From Pseudomonas sp. FP2335 (GTDB taxonomy: Bacteria; Pseudomonadota; Gammaproteobacteria; Pseudomonadales; Pseudomonadaceae): DNA of 64,000 bases. Under the pieces are notes generated by a model. It did not search any database. It was not told the origin of the DNA and saw only the letters and a program-made list of their open reading frames with translations. Positions 16,632 through 26,544 of this stretch are shown piece after piece (position 1 is the stretch's first letter; the number at the start of each line of letters is the position of its first letter). The DNA is taken from NCBI RefSeq assembly GCF_030687535.1, contig NZ_CP117437.1, positions 186,001 to 250,000 of the forward strand, given 5' to 3'. The translations under genes and the position numbers were made by a program.

Positions 16632-17678
16632 GATGGTCTCTCGCCGTTTTGTCAGGTAGTCAATCTACCTCGAGCCAGTGGCATTGCATATCAGCTGTCC
16701 TCACCACCTGGTGATCATAAATCATGGCGACCATCTTGATTCACTAGAGGCCAACAATGTGGTGTAGGACCAATTTGGAAAGACAGCATGAGCGCACATA
16801 CCCAACCCCCTCCAAAACTGGTGTAACTGGTGTTACGAGTGTAACACCCTCCACCAAACGCCCGTTTTCATTGGCTTTCACGCCTGTTACACAGTTGAGC
16901 GGCATCGCGTACATCGGATGTAACGCTGCCCGTGCGTGTAACGCTAACGTCAGCATCCAGATGTCGTGGGCAGGCGCTTTGCGCTCCAGCCTACCAAGCG
17001 AATTTCGCTTGCTCCGCCTCTCGATGACAGGAAATCACGCTGGGGACCCTGAGAGGTTTCGCGTTACACGGGGCATGAAACCCGCGGGATCGTGGTAGCG
17101 GCAACTACACCAGCTTACTGAAATTTCAATGTTGAAATTGAAAGGATTTTGAAGAGAAAAGGCTACCTTTACCGTATTGGTCACGGTGCTCGCAGATGGC
17201 TGAAATGGTAGGGCAAATGCACAAGTTAATGGAATTCACTGGGGACCTTCCAGCGGAGACAATCTCGCAGTATCCGCTGTCATCGTTCAGATGAGTCTAA
17301 GTGCTCACTTCGTATTAATGATAAATATTTCACATCCTCGCCGCTGAGGGGATGATAAACGGGGTAGGGGGGATGACGATATCTAGAGGTGTAGTCTGCG
17401 TAACGAATAAGCTTAGGTTATTGATTTTATTAGGTAATTAAAAGCGTACGCCCTGTTGAAGGTAATGAGAGTTCTGGTGGATCGAACTTGGAGTGTGGAG
17501 CTGGTCGCGATCACTAGTGTTTGCTCGGCTGACTTCTTAACAACCTAAGAGGAGGGAGTGTTGCTCCTTCGTTGAAGTTGAAATGAGTGGGTAAAACTTT
17601 TACGTTCTACTCTCCCCTCCGTGGTGGCATTATGCTCCCTCGTCACTATTAAAATAACGACAGCAAGGAGCAACCGTT
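16632..17678. other. 1-kb non-coding stretch at the left of the island
   Basis: The first half holds the gttac/gtaac motif cluster described separately. The second half (about 17100-17678) becomes AT-rich and contains no supported gene. It ends with the ribosome site of the OLD nuclease gene (aaggag, 17665-17670). The start of the defence operon's transcript must lie here, but I cannot place -10/-35 boxes with confidence. Confidence 0.5.
16820..17069. repeat. Cluster of gtaac/gttac motifs including a perfect 8-bp inverted repeat
   Basis: ggtgttac (16829-16836) and gtaacacc (16841-16848) form a perfect inverted repeat with a 4-nt spacer. Further tgtaac or gttaca hexamers lie at about 16822, 16885, 16919, 16938 and 17063. 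The density and symmetry look like iterons or operator half-sites rather than chance. In some primase-helicase proteins of related elements similar DNA encodes a VTGVT-rich linker, so a coding remnant is the alternative. Confidence 0.45.
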
Positions 17679-19763
17679 TTGTATATAGCCCATGTGAAAA
17701 TTGAGAATTTCCGACTCTTTGGCGCGGATGATCAAGCATTTGAACTCTCACTCAACCCTGGTTTGACCGCGTTTGTTGGTGAAAACGATGCAGGAAAAAC
17801 GGCGTTGGTGGATGCTCTGAGATTTGTCTTAGGGACCCGTGATCAAGAGTCGTTGAGGCTCGAACAAACAGACTTTCATTTGCCGTCATCTGGTGAACAG
17901 GCTAAAGAAATCAAGATTCGTCTCGTTTTTTTGGGACTGACCGCGGGCGATCGGAGCGCCTTTGCAGAATATCTTACTTATTCTAACGAGGGATCGGATA
18001 CGGTTCTTATATTAACTTGGATTGCGCGTCGAACTGAGATTAGCTCCAGCTCGCGACGATATATACCCATTGAGTGGCGAACTGGAAAGAATGGAGATGG
18101 GCCTCTGCTTGATTCTGGCGCGCGGTTTATGTTGCAAGCGACTTACTTGCGACCATTGAGAGATGCCGAAAGAGCTATGTCTGCTGGGCGAGGTTCAAGG
18201 CTCTCTCAAATTTTACAACACACAAAAGAAATTCGCGATCACGGTGTAAGGTTTGACTTGAAAACGATGCCAAGGCCAGTGCCTGAAGATCTCAGTGTTC
18301 TTGGTATAGGAGATTACTCTAGTCACTTAATAGAAAATGCCCATGGGGTGAAAACCACCCGAGAAAAGCTGAATAGGGATTACTTGCAGCCGCTGTCTTT
18401 CAAAGATGATGATTTAGCGGCGAGAATAAGAATTAGTGGTCATCGCGATGATGGGGTGAGGCTTAGGCAGCTTCTTGAAAAGTTAGAAGTTAACTTAGGT
18501 GTTGGTCTGGAGGATCCCTATCTGCGAGGTTTAGGCTCCAATAATCTGTTGTTTATGGCTTGTGAGCTTCTCTTGATGGGAACTGAGGCAGATGGGTTTC
18601 CACTGCTTCTCATCGAAGAGCCCGAAGCTCATCTACATCCACAGCGTCAACTACGGTTAATTTCATTTCTTAAAAGCCAAGCCGAAAAACGTCGGTTAGA
18701 CGGCCAGCAGATTCAGATAATTGTAACAACCCATAGTCCGAATTTTGGCGCTGATGTCAAACTCGACAATCTTGTTTTAATTAAGGACGGACGCGGCTTT
18801 TCAATGGCAAAAGGAAACACCAAACTTACCGAGTCCGATTACCGCTTTTTACAACGCTTTCTTGACGTAACTAAGTCCAATCTATTTTTTGCTCGTGGTG
18901 TTGTGATAGTAGAAGGGGATGCTGAAAATATACTGATGCCGACCTTAGCTAAGCTAGTTGGCCGGGATTTCGAACATTACGGAGTGTCGATAGTCAATGT
19001 CGGCGGTGTAGGCTTAGGGCGATACGGGCGCATATTTATTCGAGAAACTCCAGGTGTTGATGGTGAGCTAAAAATTCCAGTTTCCTGCATCACAGATATG
19101 GACGTAATGCCGGACTGTGCTCCGCATATAATAGGGAAGCTAGAACTCTCTACACCTATACCACCTCTTACGGTTTCTAAACGTCGGTGGAGGGTTAAGT
19201 CAGACTTTCCAGGATGCAAACTGGAGGAGAAACGAAGCACTATCAGGGATAAAGCGAACGAACAATGGGTTAAAACTTTCGTAGCAGATGAATGGACACT
19301 GGAATACGACTTGGCTTTTTTCGGGTTAAGTGAGCAGTTGTTTCTTGCTGCTGCACTTGCAAAAAATGATGATAAGTTGAACGAGGGGGCAATTAAAAGA
19401 TTGGATGTAATATCAGCAGCTCGGAAAGAGTACTCTGTTTTGTTAGCCAAATCTCTTTCAAATGAAGAGCTTTCTTCTACTGTTTACGCTCCATATACAA
19501 CCTCGGCAGTATCTAAGGCTATAGCTGCTCAATATTTGTCTGAAATATTAGAAGATGAAATGCGCAATGGGTTACTGTCCGTAGATACCCTAATAGGGCA
19601 ACTGCCTCCTTACATAAAGAACGCAATAGCTCATGTTACAGAGCAATTTTCTATCACGGTTCCACCAAAAAAATCTGATGTTACAGTCAATCAAGATACT
19701 CCTTCTGTTTCGACGCCGACAACACCGGCATCACCAACTGTTCTAGATGGTAAATCTGCATAG
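17679..19763 (+). CDS. OLD-family ATPase / TOPRIM nuclease (GajA-like)
   Basis: 694 residues, TTG start at 17679 with aaggag 8 nt upstream. N-terminal ABC-type ATPase: Walker A GENDAGKT (34-41), signature-like LGSNNLLFMA, Walker B LLLIEEPEAHLHP (309-321), H-loop VTTHSP. C-terminal TOPRIM nuclease: acidic VEGDAE (Glu412, Glu416) and the metal-binding pair DMD (Asp473, Asp475). A Pro/Thr/Ser-rich tail ends the protein. With the UvrD-like helicase 10 nt downstream this is the layout of class 2 OLD proteins, as in Gabija GajA-GajB, where the nuclease cuts phage DNA when nucleotides are depleted. It is somewhat longer than the ~580-residue GajA I recall. Base composition is clearly more AT-rich than the chromosome. 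Confidence 0.85.
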   Translation: MYIAHVKIENFRLFGADDQAFELSLNPGLTAFVGENDAGKTALVDALRFVLGTRDQESLRLEQTDFHLPSSGEQAKEIKIRLVFLGLTAGDRSAFAEYLTYSNEGSDTVLILTWIARRTEISSSSRRYIPIEWRTGKNGDGPLLDSGARFMLQATYLRPLRDAERAMSAGRGSRLSQILQHTKEIRDHGVRFDLKTMPRPVPEDLSVLGIGDYSSHLIENAHGVKTTREKLNRDYLQPLSFKDDDLAARIRISGHRDDGVRLRQLLEKLEVNLGVGLEDPYLRGLGSNNLLFMACELLLMGTEADGFPLLLIEEPEAHLHPQRQLRLISFLKSQAEKRRLDGQQIQIIVTTHSPNFGADVKLDNLVLIKDGRGFSMAKGNTKLTESDYRFLQRFLDVTKSNLFFARGVVIVEGDAENILMPTLAKLVGRDFEHYGVSIVNVGGVGLGRYGRIFIRETPGVDGELKIPVSCITDMDVMPDCAPHIIGKLELSTPIPPLTVSKRRWRVKSDFPGCKLEEKRSTIRDKANEQWVKTFVADEWTLEYDLAFFGLSEQLFLAAALAKNDDKLNEGAIKRLDVISAARKEYSVLLAKSLSNEELSSTVYAPYTTSAVSKAIAAQYLSEILEDEMRNGLLSVDTLIGQLPPYIKNAIAHVTEQFSITVPPKKSDVTVNQDTPSVSTPTTPASPTVLDGKSA

Positions 19764-19773
19764 GGCGCGAGCG

Positions 19774-21771
19774 ATGACAGGCTTTAAAGAAATAGTTGGG
19801 AACATTTCTAAATTGGATGTCGAATGGGTTTGCTCTGCTATGGGTTTACCTCTAAATGCTTTTTCCGGTGAGGATGGTTTAGATCCAAGATATGCAGCAC
19901 TTTGCTCATTAGATTCGTTGGATGTGGAAGCTTGTCCTGGAAGTGGAAAAACAACATTGTTAGTTGCGAAGCTCGCAATACTTGCTAACCGTTGGCAACC
20001 AAAGCAGCAAGGACTCTGCGTAATTTCTCATACAAATGCTGCCCGTTTGGAAATTGGGGAGCGACTTAGCTCAGGTACAGCAGCGCAACGATTATTACGG
20101 TATCCCCATTTTGTGGGAACAATTCATTCTTTTGTTAATGAGTTTTTGGCGGTTCCCTGGCTTCGTTCAAAGGGAATGATAGTAAAAATTATTGATACCG
20201 AACTGGCCGAGAAGGATAGATGGTACAGGCTTCCCTATGGCACTAGGAAATACTTGGAAAGTCAAAAAGAACATACTTCCCTGATATATACGAAAAGTGA
20301 CTTTTCTGGCAACCGCCATGCTTCGCACACTGATACGTCTAAGCTTATTCAGAAAGCTTGTAAGGAATCAACAGAAGCGGGTTATTACTGTTTTGATGAG
20401 ATGTTTGTCTGGGCTAATGAGCTGATTGAGAAGTTTCCTGAAGTTAAGGAAAGTATTCGTCGAAGATTTCCGATCTTATTTGTTGATGAGGTGCAAGATA
20501 ATAGTGAGCTTCAGTCTGACTTTATCAATCGGCTTTTCTGCGCAGACGAAAGTCCGGTAATTTGTCAGCGATTCGGTGATTCTAACCAAGCTATTTATAA
20601 TGCAGTAGGTTCAAGTCTAACGTCTGGTGTTTTTTTTAGCCAAAATAGGATCGACCTCCCAAATAGTTTCCGGTTTTCACAGTCTATCGCAGACTGTGCC
20701 GCCCCTCTTGGACTTATCCCTCAACCACTGATCGGTCGAGGCCCAACGTCGGGAAAAGTTAATCATCCGAGTTGTCAAAGCGCTATTTTTCTATTTGAAG
20801 ATGAAACGGTTTTAAATGTTCTTCCTAACTACGCTAAGTATTTAATTAAGGTATTCTCCGCTGATGCCCTAGCGGGTGGAGAGTTTACTGCAGTTGCAGG
20901 GGTTCATAGGTCTGATAAGGACGATCACCTCCCTCGCTTTATGGGCCATTATGCGCCCCGATATATCTCGCAGTTATCAGGGCAGCCGAAGCCAACATCA
21001 CTCTCCATGTACCTCGCGTGTGCAAGGATAGAGTTATTAAAAAATCAAAGTACGCATCCCGTATCGAATCGATCTGCTGAAGCTGTCTTGCATTTTTTGA
21101 GAGAGACAGGATTTTCAATATCCAATCCTTTGCGTAAGTCACCTTTTCGATATGTCCTCGAGTTGTTAGTCGAAAAGGAAGGGTCTAAATTACAATATTT
21201 AGAGTTGGTCGATCTTCTTATTTTGCGGAAGTGTAAATTTATAGAGAGTGAGTGGTGTGCAGTTACTGCGAAATTTAAAGTAGTGGCGGAAGCAATTGCA
21301 GGAAAAGATATCTATGGTATGGATGAGTTTTTTGCATGGTTTTCTATAGAGCCTGTGATTGATAACTCGTCGGACGTGACTCAGTCTCAGCCAAATAAGT
21401 TTCAATATCCTGAATCTGCACCGTTAGTATCTATTCGGTTAGGGTCTATACATAGTGTTAAGGGAGAGACTCACACAGCTACACTGGTGTTGGACAGTTT
21501 TCATCGCACTCATCATTTGAAGAGCCTCATTCCCTGGCTTATGCGTAAAAAACCAAAAGCGGGGGCTACTAACGTTGGGGAAAATGCTTCTCTGCAAGAG
21601 AGACTTAAGCTTCACTATGTAGCGATGACGCGCCCCTCTCACCTTCTTTGCCTCGCGATGCGGAAGGATTCATTAAAAAGTAAGGAGATTGAGAGTTTGC
21701 GCGCACTAGGTTGGGAGATTATTGATTGTGTGAATCACGAGCAGCTTGACGCGGAAAAAGCGTCTTCGTGA
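19774..21771 (+). CDS. UvrD/Rep-like superfamily 1 helicase (GajB-like)
   Basis: 665 residues. SF1A motifs are all visible: Walker A CPGSGKTT (54-61), Ia ISHTNAARLE, the TIHSF motif, II VDEVQD (237-242), III FGDSNQAIY, IV NSFRFSQSI, V GSIHSVKGETHTATLVL and VI LHYVAMTRPSHLL. The enzyme should be an active ATP-dependent 3'-5' translocase. I use ATG 19774 rather than 19747 because aggg lies about 9 nt before it and the earlier ATG has no ribosome site and falls inside the previous gene. It is longer than the ~490-residue GajB I recall. Partner of the upstream OLD nuclease. Confidence 0.85.
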   Translation: MTGFKEIVGNISKLDVEWVCSAMGLPLNAFSGEDGLDPRYAALCSLDSLDVEACPGSGKTTLLVAKLAILANRWQPKQQGLCVISHTNAARLEIGERLSSGTAAQRLLRYPHFVGTIHSFVNEFLAVPWLRSKGMIVKIIDTELAEKDRWYRLPYGTRKYLESQKEHTSLIYTKSDFSGNRHASHTDTSKLIQKACKESTEAGYYCFDEMFVWANELIEKFPEVKESIRRRFPILFVDEVQDNSELQSDFINRLFCADESPVICQRFGDSNQAIYNAVGSSLTSGVFFSQNRIDLPNSFRFSQSIADCAAPLGLIPQPLIGRGPTSGKVNHPSCQSAIFLFEDETVLNVLPNYAKYLIKVFSADALAGGEFTAVAGVHRSDKDDHLPRFMGHYAPRYISQLSGQPKPTSLSMYLACARIELLKNQSTHPVSNRSAEAVLHFLRETGFSISNPLRKSPFRYVLELLVEKEGSKLQYLELVDLLILRKCKFIESEWCAVTAKFKVVAEAIAGKDIYGMDEFFAWFSIEPVIDNSSDVTQSQPNKFQYPESAPLVSIRLGSIHSVKGETHTATLVLDSFHRTHHLKSLIPWLMRKKPKAGATNVGENASLQERLKLHYVAMTRPSHLLCLAMRKDSLKSKEIESLRALGWEIIDCVNHEQLDAEKASS

Positions 21772-21857
21772 GGTTTCGTCCTAGATAAGCACTCTTAAGT
21801 ATAGGGTTTTATAGTGCGAATTTGGAATTCCTTTTTGGACTTGTGCTGAGGAAATAT

Positions 21858-23495
21858 ATGGACATTAATGTGCAGCAGACGCCGGTGGATGAACCGGTTG
21901 CGGAGTTGAATATTGCAGTTTTGGGCGAAATAGTAAATGCGGTTAATCGTCAAGTTGCAGGAGGTTCTGAGTTACAAGATTCTAAGTTTTTATTAAATTC
22001 GGCTTATAAGATTGCCCTTGAGCGTCTTCATAAAATATTAGGTTCTAGGAATTCCGCTAGCTGGCTTTTAGAAGCATATAAGCAATTGTTTATGTGGACG
22101 GCAGTCTATAGAAAAGGGCTAATGCCTTGGCAGCATTTTGATGCTTCGGAAAGTCTTGCCCCAATTGGAAGGTACGGTTGGCGCTATGCAATTGATTATT
22201 GTCTGTCTAAAAGTAGCCCTCAGAGTCTTCAAAATGGGAAACCTAATTGCGAGGATGTGTCGAAAGTTTTCTCTATACTTGCTGTTATGACGATTTCTGC
22301 TGAGTGGTCAAATCTTATACATTACTTTCCTGATGTATACGGTGATGTAACGTTTGATCTATCCAAACCTGAAGGGATTCTGTTTCCGATATTATCTGAG
22401 GAAGCGTTGGGTAAAGTTTCTAATCGCTCCGATTACATGTTGAAAAAAGAGGGTGAGGCATGGACAAAGTTTTCGGGTTTTGAGGGTGATTATGATGATG
22501 ATCATTTAAAGCCGAAACTCAGCTCTGCTCTTCTAGAGTCAAAGGGCTTTGATTTGGATCAGCTTGAAAGATTTATCGATATTTTGCTTCACAATGTTTT
22601 ATCTTCAGGATGGGTCCTTGTAATTCCAGGGGGGTATTTGATCGATTGGATTTCAGAAGAAGGAGATATGGAGAAGAATGTAGTTATTAAAATTTTAGAT
22701 TTTATGCTTTTATCTGCCGACGCTTTAGTTAATAAGAATAGGGATTTTTTAAACAAAAAAGATCAAGTGCGTATGATAAATTTCTCGGGTGTGCGTATTG
22801 ATCGATTGAAGAACTTAAAATCAATCTATCCTAAGGAGGCAGTACATAAGCCTCATATTAAAAAGGCAAGCTGGCATGCTATTATGAATATTTTTATGGT
22901 TGCTGAGTGGTACGATACATTCATGCATCGATGCTTGGTCGGCCAGCGTCAAGATTTGAAAGCTGACCCTATATTTAATAAGGCTCTGGAAGATATCGAG
23001 CAGTATCAACGGCGTGATATTTTTGAGTCGCTAATAGGAAAGATTTTTGCATCTCATGGATTTAATTTCATTAAGGGTTTGAAGAAATGGCCGAATAAGC
23101 AGGGGAGTTCAGTAATGCTGCCTTGTGGAGAAATTGACCTGCTGGCCTATCACGAAGTGTCTCGAATATTATATGTTGTTGAGTGTAAATGTGGCGCTCC
23201 GGCAATCGATTCAAGAGGGTACTCTCAGCAGTATAATGATCATTTTGAGCAAAAAAAATATCACTCTAAATTTAAAGCGAAAATTGACTGGGTTGGTGCT
23301 AATTTAAAAGGGCTTAGTCATCTTGAACATTTGGGTTGCGGTATAGTGAAGTGTAGCCCGGTGCAGGTGGTTCCTGTATTTGTAACTAGGTATCCATCGA
23401 TAGCTAAGTTTTATGTTGACGATTATAAGGTTTTAACGTTTGCAGAGTTGGATGATTTTCTGGGTGGGCTTCTTCATGAATTTTCAAATAAGTGA
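21858..23495 (+). CDS. Large unknown protein with C-terminal PD-(D/E)xK nuclease motif
   Basis: 545 residues, ATG 21858 with gagga 5 nt upstream; a TTG at 21822 is less likely. The N-terminal ~380 residues match nothing I recognise and are mainly helical. The C-terminal part has a restriction-endonuclease-like pattern: Glu390 in IFESLIGKIF, Asp427 in GEIDLLAY, then VECK with Glu442 and Lys444, a standard alpha-beta-beta order. It lies 86 bp after the helicase gene, same strand, same low GC, and before a region of different character, so it belongs to the operon. A nuclease acting with the OLD/helicase pair is inference; the catalytic motif itself is clear. Confidence 0.8.
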   Translation: MDINVQQTPVDEPVAELNIAVLGEIVNAVNRQVAGGSELQDSKFLLNSAYKIALERLHKILGSRNSASWLLEAYKQLFMWTAVYRKGLMPWQHFDASESLAPIGRYGWRYAIDYCLSKSSPQSLQNGKPNCEDVSKVFSILAVMTISAEWSNLIHYFPDVYGDVTFDLSKPEGILFPILSEEALGKVSNRSDYMLKKEGEAWTKFSGFEGDYDDDHLKPKLSSALLESKGFDLDQLERFIDILLHNVLSSGWVLVIPGGYLIDWISEEGDMEKNVVIKILDFMLLSADALVNKNRDFLNKKDQVRMINFSGVRIDRLKNLKSIYPKEAVHKPHIKKASWHAIMNIFMVAEWYDTFMHRCLVGQRQDLKADPIFNKALEDIEQYQRRDIFESLIGKIFASHGFNFIKGLKKWPNKQGSSVMLPCGEIDLLAYHEVSRILYVVECKCGAPAIDSRGYSQQYNDHFEQKKYHSKFKAKIDWVGANLKGLSHLEHLGCGIVKCSPVQVVPVFVTRYPSIAKFYVDDYKVLTFAELDDFLGGLLHEFSNK

Positions 23496-23597
23496 GATTC
23501 GTGAGTTTGGTCTGGCACGGTGCATCAGCACAGTCGGCTGTATGGATTTGTAGCGTATATCTAAATTGTGGAGCTACAGTTTTCACAATGGTAAAAG

Positions 23598-23615
23598 CAG
23601 CCCGCGTATGCGGGC
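23598..23615 (-). terminator. Hairpin terminator for the coiled-coil gene
   Basis: agcccgc / gcgggct with a 4-nt loop. On the minus strand it is followed by gctttta, which gives a short T-run, so it mainly serves the gene ending at 23626. It may also slow transcription from the defence operon. Confidence 0.6.
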
Positions 23616-23625
23616 TGATTCGGGG

Positions 23626-24483
23626 TCATGCCGCTATTAGCTCCTCTAGGGAGATGTTACGGGCTGCTGCTGCCAAATCCGAGCGCTCAAGCTTCGAATG
23701 GAAGGGCCCGAAGCGAGGCACTTCAAGTCTAGACAAGGCATCGCCCATCCCGCCTTTTAGGTAGCTGACGGCAAGTATTCGGGCACCCACAGCAAGCAGT
23801 TGCTCCGTCGCCGCGTTCCACTCCTCATCCAATGCAAACCCCACCGCGTTCAATGCGGCTGTCTTGGATTCATCTCCTCGTTGGCGAGCACTCGTGATCT
23901 GAGCCTCAAGAGTATCAAGCTCGACTTGCAGAGCTCCAAGGATCAGGTCTTGCCTCCTGACCTGCTCGTCCGTTGTTGCCACCTGCTTAGCGGCCTTTTG
24001 CATTTCGCCGCTTGCTGATTTTTCCCCTTCGGCATCACCGCATGCGAGGCATCTGGCGTAGGACGTTGCAGCATCGCGCTCGGCTTGTTGCGCCTTTTCT
24101 AGGGCTTGATCGGCTTCTGATTGAATTGCCTGAAACCTCTCATCCAAGTGCGATTTTTTTCGTTCCAATGCTTCGACTTCATCGGTTGCGTCGGTCATTG
24201 CTCGAATAGCGTCAGCTTTAATCTGACCAATTTTTTCCAAGCGTTCCAGATGTTGGATCTTCCGATCAATTGATGCGAGCTCACCTGGAATTGCTCGTAT
24301 GCGGGCCTGGACGCTTGAAACCTTCTCCATGGCCTCGCGCTTCTCAGGGCTCCCAATTACGTTGCCATTAGCACTGAATCCGCTGGGCGCATTGCGCCAC
24401 TCAGCCTCCATTTGCGGTAGGCTTTCTTCCAGGGTTTCCAGTTCTTGAATCAAGGCGACTTGTTGCTGTTTTAGCTGGTTCAT
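23626..24483 (-). CDS. Coiled-coil hypothetical protein, 285 aa
   Basis: Heptad-rich over most of its length (QELETLEESLPQMEAEW, AIPGELASIDRKIQHLERL, VEALERKKSHLDERF, then TLEAQITSARQR), with a single CLAC dicysteine motif near residue 145. The C-terminal 80 residues are less regular. No enzymatic motif. Similar coiled-coil genes accompany DUF927 primase genes in Pseudomonas integrative elements, and here it lies 90 bp downstream of the decayed DUF927 gene on the same strand. Likely part of the old element backbone rather than of the defence cargo. GC content is higher than in the cargo. Confidence 0.7.
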   Translation of the reverse strand: MNQLKQQQVALIQELETLEESLPQMEAEWRNAPSGFSANGNVIGSPEKREAMEKVSSVQARIRAIPGELASIDRKIQHLERLEKIGQIKADAIRAMTDATDEVEALERKKSHLDERFQAIQSEADQALEKAQQAERDAATSYARCLACGDAEGEKSASGEMQKAAKQVATTDEQVRRQDLILGALQVELDTLEAQITSARQRGDESKTAALNAVGFALDEEWNAATEQLLAVGARILAVSYLKGGMGDALSRLEVPRFGPFHSKLERSDLAAAARNISLEELIAA

Positions 24484-24573
24484 GTTGCGTTCCTAAAGGC
24501 GAAAGGTTGATTGGTTTTTTTCGTTGGCAGGCCAGGCCAAGGTGAGCCTGCATTCCTCATGAAGCAGCCGTTA

Positions 24574-26383
24574 TTACGCCGCCTGGGCGCCGTGATCACC
24601 TTGTTCTGGCACTGCAACAACCACATAGCAGCGCTGCAAGCCCAGCCCCGGTAGACGCACTGCGGTCGAAGCTTTGCCATCCTTTCCAGGCTCTAAGACG
24701 CCTCGTCGCAGGAGCTCTTTGTTAACCGCACTCAGGTTCATGCCTCGGAAGATTTCGGAGCGCCACGCTTCCGGCAGCACGTAGTAAGTGTTGGTGGTGT
24801 GCAAGGCATCGCCCATGCCGTGTTCCATCGTCTTGCGAAAGCCCAGCCGATCAATCGTGCGTGGGCCGTGCTCGTCGATCTTGGCGGCGGCGGATTCCCA
24901 GCGGGTAAAGCGGCTTTCGCCAAAGCGTTCGATGACCTGGCGCAGTCGCGTCAGGATCGCATCGCCCTCGAAGTTACCGGCGCCGCCGCGTTCGGCCAGC
25001 CACGCATGCAGGCACACCCGTGCAGCGGTCGTGGCTGTACCGTCCGGCCAGCCGGTGACGCCGAAGGCGGTAGCCAACTCACCGGCCGCTGCTGCGAGCC
25101 CGAAGCGAAGGGCGGCACGTTGGGCTTGCCCGCTGGCCGAGGCTGGCAGGTTTTGGCTGATGAACTGCTCCACCGTACGGCGAACGATCACCGACCACCG
25201 GAGCATTTCCCCAGGCGCACACAGTGCGTGCAGGAAGGCGGTGAGGGGCGTGCCGTAGTATTTGGCGACACGCGCCTTGAGAGCATCGGAGAGGGCAGCA
25301 GCATCCTCAAAACCGTTCAGCACATCGAACATACCGAGACCTTTGCTCGCATCGGCTGGGACAGCGAGCATGCGCACCTCCATACCGGCTTTCAGCTCCT
25401 TGTTGGCATCTGCCATGTGCTGCGCCAACGTCTTCTCGCCCGTCGAGAGAAACAGCAAGCGCCACTCCTGCACCTGTCGGCCCGCTTGTCCTCGATCATT
25501 CGCCCGGGCCTTACCGGTGCCGTTGCCGAGCATGTAGACCGTCTCGCCGATAATGCGCGGATCGCACATGCCGATTTCATCAAGCACCAGGAGACCGTCT
25601 GAGTGTGCAGCTGCGATGGACTCCAGGGCGTTATCGGTCGAGCGCCACGAACGAACTAAGCGCGGCCCGCCATAAACCGATGCAGTGACTTGCAGGTGAG
25701 TGGTCTTGCCCCCGGACCTGTCGCCATACAGGTGGAAGCCACCCGACTCATGTCCCAGCAGGTTCAGCAACGGGCCTGCAAAGGGCACAGAAACGACAAA
25801 CGCCAAGCGATGACTTCCAACACACAGTGCGCCAATTTGTTGCTGCCATTGCTCCAGAGAGCTTGTCTTGCTGATCGGAGGCAACTGCGCCCCGGCTTCA
25901 TAAAAATGCTGGTGTTCGGCGTACGAGCTGATCTGTTGTTCGGGCAGAAGGAAGGCGTTGGCGTGCCAATTCAAGCGCGTTACCAAACGTGTGCGCTGGG
26001 CGCTGTCGAAGCCGCCGAGATAACCTGCCGGTCGTTGCGTGCGTTACGTTTGGATCGACTTCCGGCAAGGCGCAAGCCCATGTCCACCAGCGGGCCTAGT
26101 ACGTCCTTGCTGAAGTCATCGTTCTAACTGGAATGTTCCAGCGTTTTTTGGCATCGCCCGGGTCGTCGAATTCGAACAGCAAACCCCAGAGGCGAACACA
26201 CAGGACGTGCCTCACCATCATCACCTGAATAGAACGCCCCTTCAGGCTTCAAGCGAAAGCCGCCCGGCATCAGACCATTTTTCGATTTCGCTGGATGTTT
26301 GGCGTGCGCCTTGGCGTTCTGTTCTTGAAGTTAAGTTGGCTCAGAGGCACCGCCAACTCGCCCTTGCGCGAGAGCTCTGCCAT
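24574..26383 (-). pseudogene. DUF927 primase-helicase, N-terminal half broken by frameshifts
   Basis: An intact frame of 470 residues (24574-25986) carries the DUF927 ATPase core: Walker A GDRSGGKTT, Walker B-like GLLVLDEIG, and the family's downstream GNGTGKARA. Family members extend much further upstream, and that part is present but in different frames: YLGGFDSAQRTR joined to the start of the intact frame, DMGLRLAGSRSKRNA one frame off (about 26030-26115), WGLLFEFDDPGDAKKRW in another (about 26125-26190), and MPGGFRLKPEGAFYSG in a third (about 26215-26270). A plausible original start is the ATG at 26383 (MAELSRKGEL). At least four frameshifts separate them. The element's replication gene is therefore dead or reduced to its C-terminal part. 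Confidence 0.75.
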
Positions 26384-26544
26384 GTGTCCAAGCGGTCCAG
26401 CCTTTGGCTAATGCGTCCGTGCATCGTCACCGCCTGCCCATTTGCCACCTTGATGAGCGTCGGCTTGCCACGTTTGTTGCTGGGCTTGGGCTTGAACACT
26501 TCGAGCACAATTCGTTTTACTGACGCGACACCCAACTCAATCAG

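Noticed and set aside
16757..17098. 113-aa frame containing VTGVTSVTP
   Set aside because: Lies over the gtaac motif cluster, has no ribosome site and no convincing protein character; at best a coding remnant.
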